Positions 1 through 6,148 of a stretch of DNA of 8,398 nt are shown here, one piece after another (position 1 is the first letter of the stretch; each line of letters begins with the position of its first letter). Under the pieces are notes generated by a model. That model did no database searches. It saw only the letters and a program-made list of their open reading frames with translations, and was not told where the DNA came from. Source of the stretch: Nocardioidaceae bacterium (GTDB lineage: Bacteria > Actinomycetota > Actinomycetes > Propionibacteriales > Nocardioidaceae); the NCBI GenBank assembly GCA_013696365.1, contig JACCYS010000115.1, forward strand, positions 1 through 8,398. The letters run 5' to 3'. The translations under genes were made by a program, and so were the position numbers.

Positions 1-153
1 GGCGAGGACCTTCTGCTCCTCGCGCTGAGCGGCTCGCTCGGCGGCACGGCGGGTCGAGAACGATCCCGCGGATCGCTCGCGGCCCTCGGTGTCGCGGTAG
101 CAGCCGGTGAAGCTGGTGCCCCGGGCACCTTTGCGTTCCTTGATCCATGCCAT
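1..153 (-). CDS. Tyrosine-type site-specific integrase, N-terminal part (cut by window edge)
   Basis: The reverse strand from the ATG at 153 reads without a stop to the window edge, giving 51 residues that begin MAWIKERKGARGTSFTGCYR. A short MAWI(E/K)xRK start, a basic strand-rich segment with a YRDTEGRER turn, then an FSTRRAAERAAQREE helix is the usual arm-type DNA-binding domain at the N-terminus of actinobacterial phage and pSAM2-like integrases. The catalytic core (R-H-R-Y) would lie left of the window and is not visible. Ribosome-site support is weak (cgagg about 8 nt upstream). The gene faces away from the tRNA-derived attachment site about 170 bp to its right, which supports an integrase role. 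Family recognition rests only on the N-terminal domain and the context. Confidence 0.72.
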   Translation of the reverse strand, partial: MAWIKERKGARGTSFTGCYRDTEGRERSAGSFSTRRAAERAAQREEQKVLA

Positions 154-180
154 CTGGTTTAACCTCGCTCTGGATTCTCG

Positions 181-201
181 CTTGTCCGCAACTTGTCCGC
201 A
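181..201. repeat. Tandem 10-bp direct repeat in the integrase upstream region
   Basis: CTTGTCCGCA occurs at 181-190 and again at 192-201, an 11-bp period, so both copies sit on the same face of the helix. The pair lies between the integrase start and the tRNA-derived core site, where integrase arm-type sites or an excisionase/repressor operator would be expected. The repeat itself is seen directly; the binding role is inferred. Confidence 0.45.
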
Positions 202-322
202 CACCTCGCCGGACGCAGCGGGACGAGCGCGGACGTGCACGGAGACTAAAAAGTGGTTCTGACCTGCGACGATACCTACATCTGAGCGTGGAAGCCAGCG
301 AGTCGCGATCCGGGTGGAGTCA

Positions 323-367
323 CTCATAACCCAGAGGTCGCAGGTTCAAATCCTGCCCCCGCTACCA
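323..367 (+). other. Attachment site core: 3' half of tRNA-Met (CAU)
   Basis: The segment folds as the 3' part of a tRNA. It has anticodon loop CTCATAA (323-329, anticodon CAT at 325-327), 3' anticodon-stem strand CCCAG (330-334), variable loop AGGTC, T-arm GCAGG-TTCAAAT-CCTGC (340-356), 3' acceptor strand CCCCGCT (357-363), discriminator A and encoded CCA (365-367). The five bases just before the loop (AGTCA, 318-322) do not pair with CCCAG, and no matching acceptor or D-arm lies upstream. The tRNA is therefore truncated exactly at the anticodon loop, a usual crossover position for tRNA-targeting integrases. It is read as attR (or attL) rather than as a functional tRNA. CAU could be elongator Met, or Ile2 if the cytosine is lysidine-modified; the missing 5' half prevents a firm choice. 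Confidence 0.8.
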
Positions 368-368
368 A

Positions 369-404
369 TTTCAGGCTCGAAATCTACGGATTCCGAGCCT
401 GAAA
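369..404 (+). terminator. Hairpin terminator of the original tRNA gene
   Basis: TTTCAGGCTCG (369-379) pairs perfectly with CGAGCCTGAAA (394-404) over 11 bp. After a single A/C mismatch the stem continues with AATC/GATT closed by a TACG loop. It begins 1 nt after the tRNA CCA end. No long T-run follows, so it may act as a hairpin-type terminator or a 3' processing barrier. Its presence shows that the DNA right of the fragment is the native downstream flank of the tRNA. Confidence 0.65.
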
Positions 405-443
405 GCATGTAGAGATTTGATCGAGTGTCCACTTACTGTCGGG

Positions 444-845
444 CTATCCGGACTGTGCCGTTCTCAGTCGACGCACCTCGGTGATGTCCTCGAGAAGGCC
501 GTCGGCGATCTCGACCACGAAGCCGCGCTCGACCGCAGGGTCTGGCGGCCCGGCCGCCGCGGCGGACCGCTCCACCCGCAGCCTGCAGCCCGGCCGGTCC
601 GCGGCGTACGCCTCGACGGCATCGAGAAGGCCAGCGGGCCCGCACGAATACACGTCGGCGCTCCTCGCTCCGCGGGCGTCCAGGTCGGCGGCCAGATCAA
701 GCACGCCGACCTTGCTGTCGGCGTGTCGCTGCACCCTCCCGCCATACGGCTCGAGATCGTCGACGAACGCGGCCGATCCGGGGGTGCGGCTCAGGTAGCG
801 CAACTCCGGATCGAGCCTGCCGGTGAGCCGGTCCCCTTGCTGCAC
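444..845 (-). pseudogene. Truncated ferredoxin-reductase-type oxidoreductase (VanB/phthalate dioxygenase reductase-like) remnant
   Basis: The reverse strand encodes 133 residues that look like the second half of the NAD-binding domain of a VanB/PDR-type oxidoreductase. Visible landmarks are ELRYLSRTPGSAAFVDDL (residues 14-31), a VYSCGPAGLLDAV motif at 65-77 (the CGP nucleotide-binding signature), and RLRVERSA (88-95), the usual lead-in to the C-terminal ferredoxin domain. These enzymes are normally about 310-330 residues, with an N-terminal flavin-binding barrel and a C-terminal [2Fe-2S] domain with a four-Cys signature. Both are missing: no flavin-binding region can be read between 846 and 967, and the frame ends soon after ERGFVVEIADG with no cysteine cluster. 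It is best read as a decayed fragment, although a short expressed ORF cannot be excluded. It sits next to the tRNA attachment site, where repeated insertions and deletions are common. Confidence 0.55.
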
Positions 846-887
846 AACACACTGCGTGGCTGGACCTCACTGCCGGTGCGCGTCGAG

Positions 888-915
888 CCGAGTTGATCCG
901 GCTGCGCCGGCTCGG
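888..915. other. Bulged hairpin upstream of the aldo/keto reductase
   Basis: CCGGC-TGC-GCCGG (898-910) is enclosed by CCGAG (888-892) and CTCGG (911-915), with a TTGAT bulge on the left arm. It separates the oxidoreductase remnant from the promoter region of the next gene. It could act as an upstream terminator, but no T-run is present, so its role is open. Confidence 0.35.
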
Positions 916-955
916 ACGTCTGCTCCACCGCTGAGCGTGGTCGCGTCCACATTGG

Positions 956-961
956 TACGGT
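956..961 (+). promoter_or_regulatory. Candidate -10 element for a leaderless aldo/keto reductase mRNA
   Basis: TACGGT fits the actinobacterial TANNNT -10 pattern and ends 6 nt before the ATG at 968. Transcription would then start at or next to the A of the start codon. No Shine-Dalgarno sequence precedes that ATG, which agrees with leaderless translation. The -35 region is poor (GAGCGT at 933-938 at 17-bp spacing). Confidence 0.4.
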
Positions 962-967
962 CTCGAG

Positions 968-1996
968 ATGCGCTATCGAACACTGGGTCACAGCGGCTGC
1001 GCGGTCTCGTCCCTAGCTCTGGGGACGATGACTTTCGGCGCCGAGAGCGACGAAGCAGAGTCGTACGACGTGCTGGACCGATTCGTCGAGTCAGGGGGCA
1101 CGTTGGTGGACACCGCCGACGTCTACACCGCCGGCGTATCCGAGGAGATCGTCGGACGCTGGCTGAAGGACCGGCCGGCCGACGTCACCGAGCGAGTCGT
1201 GCTGGCCACCAAGGGTCGTTTCCCGATGAGCAACGAGCCGAACGGCTGCGGATTGTCCCGGCGGCACCTGGTGCGCGCCCTGGACGCCTCGCTGGCTCGG
1301 CTCGGGGTGGACGGTGGCGACCTGTATCAGGTGCACGGCTTCGACCCGTGGACGCCGCTGGAAGAGACGCTGCGCACGCTCGACGACTGCATCCGAGCGG
1401 GCAAGATCGGCTACTACGGCCTGTCCAACTTCACCGGCTGGCAGCTCACGAAGGCCGTGCACCTGGCGCGTGCGCTGGGGCTGGCCGAGCCGGTGACCCT
1501 GCAACCGCAGTACAGCCTGATCGTCCGCGAGATCGAGTGGGAGGTCATCCCGGCAGCCCAGGACGCCGGGATGGGGCTGCTGCCGTGGAGCCCGCTGGGA
1601 GGAGGCTGGCTGTCCGGCAAGTACGAGCGTGACCAGCGCCCGGACCCCCAGACCCGACTCGGCGCCGACCCCGAGCGGGGCATGGAGGCATGGGAGCGGC
1701 GCGGCACCGACCGCACCTGGCGGATCATCGACGCCGTGCAGAAGGTGGCCGACGACCGCGGTGTCTCAATGGCCGAGGTGGCGCTGTCGTGGGTCACCGA
1801 CCGGCCGGCAGTCACCTCGACGATCTTGGGCGCGCGCACCGTCGAGCAGCTGGACGCCAACCTGCGCGCCGACGACCTACGGTTGTCCGAGCCGGAGACC
1901 GCCGCGTTGGACGAGGCCAGCGACCTCGGTGCGACCGACTATCCGTACGGCTCGATGGGCATCGAGCAGCGCAGCCGCGACCTCGCCGGCGGCTGA
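968..1996 (+). CDS. Aldo/keto reductase, NAD(P)H-dependent
   Basis: This is a full-length 342-residue member of the aldo/keto reductase superfamily, a (beta/alpha)8-barrel cytosolic oxidoreductase that reduces aldehydes or ketones with NAD(P)H. The catalytic tetrad is visible: Asp48 and Tyr53 in TLVDTADVY, Lys82 in LATKGR, and His123 in YQVHGFD. Further family marks are KIGYYGLSNF (substrate/cofactor loop), LQPQYSLI, LLPWSPLGGGWLSGKY near residues 200-216, and the C-terminal cofactor region STILGARTVEQLDANL. Length and motifs fit the YajO/AKR11-13-like group of actinobacterial AKRs; the substrate is unknown. The start at 968 is where homology to the MRYRTLGHSG opening begins, and it may be leaderless. 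The gene stands alone, converging on the HAD gene across a hairpin-rich gap, with no visible functional link to the TRAP cluster. Confidence 0.93.
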   Translation: MRYRTLGHSGCAVSSLALGTMTFGAESDEAESYDVLDRFVESGGTLVDTADVYTAGVSEEIVGRWLKDRPADVTERVVLATKGRFPMSNEPNGCGLSRRHLVRALDASLARLGVDGGDLYQVHGFDPWTPLEETLRTLDDCIRAGKIGYYGLSNFTGWQLTKAVHLARALGLAEPVTLQPQYSLIVREIEWEVIPAAQDAGMGLLPWSPLGGGWLSGKYERDQRPDPQTRLGADPERGMEAWERRGTDRTWRIIDAVQKVADDRGVSMAEVALSWVTDRPAVTSTILGARTVEQLDANLRADDLRLSEPETAALDEASDLGATDYPYGSMGIEQRSRDLAGG

Positions 1997-2029
1997 TCCG
2001 CCCAGCGGATGTGACCCCGCCCCGCCGGG

Positions 2030-2072
2030 GGCACCTGACGCGCGCCACGGAAACGTGGCCCGCGGTGCCTTT
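2030..2072 (+). terminator. Terminator-like hairpin after the aldo/keto reductase
   Basis: GCCACG-GAAA-CGTGGC (2044-2059) is a perfect 6-bp stem with a GAAA tetraloop. It is enclosed by GGCACC (2030-2035) and GGTGCC (2064-2069), with an unpaired or partly paired internal section between, and is followed by TTT (2070-2072). It lies 33 nt after the reductase stop and is the best terminator candidate for that gene. Confidence 0.5.
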
Positions 2073-2129
2073 ACGGGGCGCGCACGCCACGTGAACCAGC
2101 GGTCCGCCCCGTTTACGTGGCGCGCGTGC
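2051..2129. repeat. Three imperfect copies of an ACGTGGCGCGCGTGC-like sequence
   Basis: Related strings occur at 2051-2068 (aaacgtggcccgcggtgc), 2070-2086 (tttacggggcgcgcacgc) and 2112-2129 (tttacgtggcgcgcgtgc). A reverse-oriented partial copy lies at 2086-2096. The gap holds no ORF that looks like a protein. The similarity suggests a small palindromic, REP-like intergenic element, perhaps present elsewhere in the genome. Confidence 0.35.
2078..2129. terminator. Long inverted repeat in the convergent intergenic region
   Basis: Bases 2078-2096 pair with 2111-2129 over 19 positions, with one A/C mismatch and two G-T pairs, around a 14-nt loop. The inner part is GCCACGTGAAC against GTTTACGTGGC. 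The stem would form on either strand, so it could end transcription from the HAD/TRAP operon (minus) as well as from the reductase (plus). No T-run is adjacent. Confidence 0.5.
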
Positions 2130-2256
2130 GTCGGGGGGAGGTCGGCCATCGCGGGCTTGGCACGCGGGCGGCTAGCCGCGGCTGGTTCGTACGGCCACCG
2201 ACCCCGCCGCTGCCCCCACGGCGACGCCACGGGCTGAGCCGCAGACGCACGGCCGC

Positions 2257-2949
2257 TCAGTCCCCGGCTTCCTTCGCCGCGAGCAGGGTGACCGCCAGAC
2301 CGACCGTCGACGTCGCCTGGCGGGGTGGCGTGGGCCCGTCCGGGTCCACGCCGTGTCCCGGACGTCGAAGGCGGACGACCCGGACACCCGCCTCGAGCGC
2401 CCCGCGTACGTCACGTGCTGAGCTGGCCACGTGCACGTACGATCCAAGCAACCGCTCGGCCTCGGCGTAGAACGTCGGCGACGGCTTGTAGGCCCGCACC
2501 CGCTCGGAGGTGACGACCGCCTCCGGGTCCACTGGCAGGGTGCGCACGTGGGTCCGGGCGAGCAGGTCGTCGTCGATGTTCGACAACACCCCCAGCCGGA
2601 AGCGGCCGGCCAGCTCGCTCAGGCCGTCCTCGACGTCGGGCCACAGCGGCCAGTCCACCATCGAGTCCAACAGGGCGGTGGAGTCAGCCTTCGGGTCGCC
2701 GTGCAGGTCGAGCTGCGCGTACGCCATCTCAAGGGCCGCACCTGCCAGCTCCGCGTACGGCAGCCAGGTGGCCACATCGCGGTGCGAGCGCTTGTTCAGC
2801 TCGTCCCAGCGGTCGTAGACCTCGGCACCGGGGACCAGCCAGTGGCGCTCTCGCGACCAGGCGTCGAACACTCTGGCACCGCCCCGCCGCGAGTCCACCA
2901 ACGCGCTGAAAACATCGAAGGTGACAACCGGTCGCACGGGCGCGCTCAC
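2257..2949 (-). CDS. HAD-superfamily hydrolase, 2-haloacid-dehalogenase-like subfamily
   Basis: This 230-residue protein has the length and motif order of the type II haloacid-dehalogenase branch of the HAD superfamily. Motif I is TFDVFSALVD, with the nucleophile Asp12; motif II is LGVLSN with Ser123-Asn124; motif III is AYKPSPTFY with Lys155 and Tyr161; motif IV is HVASSARDVRGALEAG with Asp180. True L-2-haloacid dehalogenases have Thr at the motif I position held here by Ala16, and Asn at the motif IV position held here by Ser177, so dehalogenation is uncertain. A phosphatase-like or other hydrolytic role is possible, though the second motif I Asp of phosphatases is Phe14 here. The start is GTG (2949), with GAGGA about 10 nt upstream overlapping the dctM stop. 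Only 12 nt separate the genes, so it is probably the last gene of the TRAP operon. Confidence 0.88.
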   Translation of the reverse strand: MSAPVRPVVTFDVFSALVDSRRGGARVFDAWSRERHWLVPGAEVYDRWDELNKRSHRDVATWLPYAELAGAALEMAYAQLDLHGDPKADSTALLDSMVDWPLWPDVEDGLSELAGRFRLGVLSNIDDDLLARTHVRTLPVDPEAVVTSERVRAYKPSPTFYAEAERLLGSYVHVASSARDVRGALEAGVRVVRLRRPGHGVDPDGPTPPRQATSTVGLAVTLLAAKEAGD

Positions 2950-2961
2950 GGGTCACGGTCC

Positions 2962-4368
2962 TCAGAACATCAGGTTGGGAAGCCAGGTGACGATGCCGGG
3001 GAACACCGCCATCAAGAAGATCGAAAAGGACAAGACACCGACGTACGGGAGGGTGCCCAGCACGATGTCCTTGAGTGAGATGTCGGGAGCGATTCCCTTG
3101 AGCACGAAGAGGTTCAGACCCACCGGCGGGGTGATCAGACCGATCTCCATGTTCACCGTCATCAGCACCCCGAACCAGATCGGGTCAAAGTTCAGCGCGG
3201 TGATCAGTGGGAACAGCACCGGCGTCACCATCACGATGATGCCCACGGGCGGCAGGAACATGCCCAGCACCAGCAGCACCAGGTTGATGACGAGCAGCAC
3301 CAGCCACTTGTTGATCTCCAGCTCGGTCACCATCAACGCGAGCTCCTGCGGCACTGACAAGAAGGCGAGCACCGTCCCGATCACGGCGGAGAAGGTCGTG
3401 ATCATCAAGATCATGGTGCTCTGGTTGGTGGCGTCGAGCAGGCTGTGGCCCAGCCCACGCCACGTAATCCCGCGGTAGGCGATCGCGATGAGGACCAGCA
3501 CCACGAGCACACCGACGGCGGCGGCTTCGCTGGGGGTGGCCACACCGGCGTACAGCGCGTACAGGATCGCGCCGATGATCGACAGGAACGGCAGCACCTT
3601 GAGCAGGGCCCTCACACGGTCGCCCCAGGTGTAGGTCGGCGCTGCGTACGCGTCACCGCCGGTGGACGCGGCGGCGGACGTCGCACCGCCCGACCCGTGC
3701 TCCGAGCCGACACCACTGGTGACGAGGGCGCGCTCGCCCGCCACCGAACGCTTCCGTCGGTCCTCGAGCGTGGTCGCGATGAAGATCCATACGCAGAACA
3801 GGACCGTGACCATGATGCCGGGCACGACACCGCCGGCGAACAGCTGGCCGATCGACTGCTCGGCTGCGATCCCGTACAGGATCAGCGTGATGCTGGGCGG
3901 GATCAGGATGCCCAGGGTCCCGCCGGCGGCGACGGCCCCGGTCGCGATGCGGGCGGAGACCCCGCGGGCCCGCATCTCCGGGACGGCGACCCGGCCGATG
4001 GCTGCTGCGGTCGCGGCACTGGAGCCGGTGAGCCCGGCGAACAACGCTGCTGCCACCACGCTGCTCATGCCGAGGCCACCGCGAATGCGCGACAGCCACG
4101 CCTCGCCGGCCTCGAACAGGTGCTTGCTGGCGGTGGAGCCGCCGAAGATGTTGCCCATCAAGATGAACAGCGGGATGGCCAGCAGGGCGAAGTCGTTGAG
4201 CGAGTCGAAGACCAGCTTGGCGAAGATGTCGAGCTGTGCCGGGTCGAGGAATAGCACGGTGGACGCGACCGCGGTCAGGCCGAGCGCGAACGCGATCGGC
4301 ATGCCGGTCATGAACAGTACGAGCGCCATCAGGCCGATGACGCCACCGGTGGCCAACGGGGAGTCCAT
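2962..4368 (-). CDS. dctM: TRAP transporter large membrane subunit, DctM family
   Basis: This 468-residue polytopic membrane protein is the ion-coupled permease of a tripartite ATP-independent periplasmic transporter. Clear family features are ALLAIPLFILMGNIF (residues 61-75), the transport motif AGLTGSSAATAAAIGRVAVPEM (111-132), GILIPPSITLILYG (153-166), GVATPSEAAAVGV (275-287), and in the second half FLPPVGIIVMVTPV and GLITPPVGLNLFVLKG. DctM proteins usually have about 425-430 residues. The excess is a charged then Gly/Ser/Ala-rich segment at about 202-249, in the middle loop between the two halves. ATG at 4368 overlaps the dctQ stop (TGATG), indicating translational coupling. The C-terminus ends IVTWLPNLMF, as is usual. 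The family is sure; the substrate is not determined. Confidence 0.96.
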   Translation of the reverse strand: MDSPLATGGVIGLMALVLFMTGMPIAFALGLTAVASTVLFLDPAQLDIFAKLVFDSLNDFALLAIPLFILMGNIFGGSTASKHLFEAGEAWLSRIRGGLGMSSVVAAALFAGLTGSSAATAAAIGRVAVPEMRARGVSARIATGAVAAGGTLGILIPPSITLILYGIAAEQSIGQLFAGGVVPGIMVTVLFCVWIFIATTLEDRRKRSVAGERALVTSGVGSEHGSGGATSAAASTGGDAYAAPTYTWGDRVRALLKVLPFLSIIGAILYALYAGVATPSEAAAVGVLVVLVLIAIAYRGITWRGLGHSLLDATNQSTMILMITTFSAVIGTVLAFLSVPQELALMVTELEINKWLVLLVINLVLLVLGMFLPPVGIIVMVTPVLFPLITALNFDPIWFGVLMTVNMEIGLITPPVGLNLFVLKGIAPDISLKDIVLGTLPYVGVLSFSIFLMAVFPGIVTWLPNLMF

Positions 4369-5003
4369 CAGCGCGACACCTGCCGATCGTCACCTGCGGG
4401 CCCCGGGCGGGCGCCCGGGCCGGGACCCGTGTCGGGCACCACGGTGTCGGCGAGTGGGTCGTGCTGCTTGATCTCGGCAAGAGCCTCGTCGACCGGGACC
4501 CGGCCGGCCAGTGCGCTGGCGGCCTCGATGATGAAGAAGACGTACTGCAGCGCCACCAGCAGCATCCCGATCGGCAAGATCGCATAGACCACGCTCAGCG
4601 GCGCGCGGAACGCGGTCGCGCTCTTGAAGCCGCCCTCGTACGCCTCGTACCACAACACGGTCCCCTTCCAGGCGACGACCGCGATCACCACCAGGGACAG
4701 CAGGGAGGTCAGGATCCGTGCGACCAGCTGCCCCCGGGCGGGGAGCCGGTCGGTGAGGACGTCGACGCCCACGTGGGCGTGGTGCTTGAGCCCGTAGGCC
4801 GCCCCCCAGAACGTCACGACAAGCAGCAGGTAGATGCTGACCTCGGTCTGCCACACCGTCGCCCTGCCGAAGAAGTAGCGCGACGCGACACCGTGCAGCA
4901 TCACTACCGTCGCCGCGGCCAGCGCGAACGCGCTGACATACCCGGCGGCCTCGGACAGCGCATTGGCCCAGCGAAAGGAGAGTGCGTACCTCAGTGCCGA
5001 CAT
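4368..5003 (-). CDS. dctQ: TRAP transporter small membrane subunit, DctQ family
   Basis: This 211-residue integral membrane protein has four predicted hydrophobic segments (about 19-41, 54-71, 93-113 and 136-162), as expected for DctQ, which partners DctM and helps dock the solute-binding protein. The signature region SRYFFGRATVWQTEVSIYLL followed by WGAAYGLKHHAHVGVDVL (67-83) is characteristic. After the fourth segment comes a long hydrophilic tail (about 165-211) ending in a Gly/Pro-rich stretch (TGPGPGARPGPAGDD), which makes the protein longer than the usual 160-180 residues. The ATG at 5003 has GGAGA just upstream. The stop overlaps the dctM start by one base. The gene lies 49 nt after dctP and is presumably on the same mRNA. 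Confidence 0.94.
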   Translation of the reverse strand: MSALRYALSFRWANALSEAAGYVSAFALAAATVVMLHGVASRYFFGRATVWQTEVSIYLLLVVTFWGAAYGLKHHAHVGVDVLTDRLPARGQLVARILTSLLSLVVIAVVAWKGTVLWYEAYEGGFKSATAFRAPLSVVYAILPIGMLLVALQYVFFIIEAASALAGRVPVDEALAEIKQHDPLADTVVPDTGPGPGARPGPAGDDRQVSR

Positions 5004-5052
5004 TCAGTCTCCATGTGACGGTGGTGGTGCCTCCTCGAAGCGCTGCCGCTGC

Positions 5053-6111
5053 TCAGTTAGATGCCTCCTTGGCCAGCTCGAGCAGCTCGTCGCCGCCCTC
5101 GACGTTCTGGGCGAAGTCGGCCCAGACGTCCTCCGCTAGGGTCTGCCACTCGGAAAAGGCGGCCTCGTCCATGGCCACGACCTCAACCCCAGCGTCGGTG
5201 AAGACCTGCTCCACTCGGGCATCGTCTTCTTCAGCGGCTTCGTAGGCGAAGTCCTGGAGCTCCGTACCCGCCTCTTCCAGCGCGGTCTGCTGCTCGGGGC
5301 TGAGTTTCTCCCATGCCGAGGTGCTGATGATCAGCGGCTCGAACATGAACCAGAACGTGTAGTCCTTGGTAGGGCTGGTGTAGGAGCTGACCTGCTCTTG
5401 CAGGTTGTAGGAGTCGAACGACCCCGTCGAGGTGACGGCGGCGTCGAGCACGCCGGTCTGCATGGCGCTGTAGATCTCCGACGACGGCAGGCTGCTGATC
5501 CCAGCGCCAGCGTTCTTGAGCATCTCCTCGACGTATGAGCCGGCGGCCCGCATCTTCATGCCGCTGCTGATGTCGTCGGGCACGACGATGGGGTCGCCCT
5601 TGGATCCGATGGCCCCGGCGTTCCAGACCCAGGTGAGGATCTTGACGCCGTTCTCCTCGGTGATCTCCTCGATGCGCTTGCCGATCTCGGCGGTCTGCCA
5701 TTGCTGCGCCTCGGCGTGGCTGCGGGGCAGGGTGGGCATCAAGGTGATGCTGAACTCCGGCACCTGGCCGGAGGCGTAGTCGAGGGGGAACACCGACAGG
5801 TCGATCGCCCCGCTCGTCATCGCGTCGTACTGCTCGGTGGACTCGCTGATCGTGCTGTTGGGGAAGACGTCGATCTGCACCGAGCCGCCGGTCTTCTCGT
5901 TCACCGCGTCGGAGAAGCGCTGCGCCAGCAAAGAACGGAAGTCACCCTCGTCCCCCTGCGGAGCCGGCCACTGGTGGGACAGCCGCAGCGTCTGGGTGTC
6001 GGCGCTCTCGGACGACCCGCTGGAGCTGTCGCCACCGCCGCACGCTGCCAGCACGAGTGCTGAGGCACTCAACGCAGCCACCAATGCTCGCCTTGAGTTA
6101 TTCGCGGTCAC
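5053..6111 (-). CDS. dctP: TRAP transporter solute-binding lipoprotein, DctP family
   Basis: Extracytoplasmic substrate receptor of the TRAP system, 352 residues from the chosen start. The N-terminus has a short basic n-region (NNSRR), a hydrophobic run and lipobox LAAC with Cys24, followed by a Gly/Ser-rich linker. It is thus a lipid-anchored protein, as expected for a monoderm. DctP family marks are TLRLSHQWP at the mature start, YDAMTSGAIDLSVFP, WVWNAGAIGSKGDPI, MKMRAAGS, whose Arg188 matches the conserved carboxylate-binding arginine, and LPSSEIYSAMQTGVLDAAVTS. The start is placed at GTG 6111 because GGAGGTGGAG lies upstream. The earlier GTG at 6129 falls inside that purine run and would have no spacer, but it remains possible (358 residues). 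Substrates of the family are mostly organic acids; which one is not shown. Confidence 0.92.
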   Translation of the reverse strand: MTANNSRRALVAALSASALVLAACGGGDSSSGSSESADTQTLRLSHQWPAPQGDEGDFRSLLAQRFSDAVNEKTGGSVQIDVFPNSTISESTEQYDAMTSGAIDLSVFPLDYASGQVPEFSITLMPTLPRSHAEAQQWQTAEIGKRIEEITEENGVKILTWVWNAGAIGSKGDPIVVPDDISSGMKMRAAGSYVEEMLKNAGAGISSLPSSEIYSAMQTGVLDAAVTSTGSFDSYNLQEQVSSYTSPTKDYTFWFMFEPLIISTSAWEKLSPEQQTALEEAGTELQDFAYEAAEEDDARVEQVFTDAGVEVVAMDEAAFSEWQTLAEDVWADFAQNVEGGDELLELAKEASN

Positions 6112-6148
6112 CTGTATGGGGATCTCCACCTCCGTGGCGCCGGGTCAT

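Larger units (their letters stand above)
1..367. mobile_element. Right end of an integrative element inserted in a tRNA-Met gene
   Basis: An integrase gene, a short non-coding stretch with tandem repeats, and a tRNA 3' fragment lie together at the left of the window. This is the layout of one end of an integrative and conjugative element, genomic island or prophage that uses the 3' half of a tRNA as its attachment site. The fragment still has the tRNA's downstream hairpin, so this is the host-side copy. The intact, element-restored tRNA should lie at the other end, to the left of the window. The element's class (AICE, prophage or other island) cannot be told from 367 bp. Confidence 0.62.

Noticed and set aside
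285..367. A complete tRNA gene
   Set aside because: Only the part from the anticodon loop to CCA is tRNA-like. The upstream bases do not form the 5' anticodon strand, D-arm or acceptor strand.
417..896. 159-codon plus-strand frame over the oxidoreductase remnant
   Set aside because: The minus strand carries recognisable reductase sequence. The plus frame has no family resemblance and starts in the tRNA flank.
823..1632. 269-codon plus-strand frame overlapping the aldo/keto reductase
   Set aside because: It is shifted relative to a complete reductase with an intact catalytic tetrad; its Arg-rich product has no recognisable domain.
3445..4254. 269-codon open frame on the plus strand opposite dctM
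   Set aside because: It is antisense to a clear DctM protein. The translation is Arg/Gly/Asp-rich with no family features, typical of third-position GC bias in high-GC DNA.
3653..4585. 310-codon minus-strand frame overlapping dctM and dctQ
   Set aside because: It is an out-of-frame shadow with Arg/Pro-rich composition, and both real genes are well supported by motifs.
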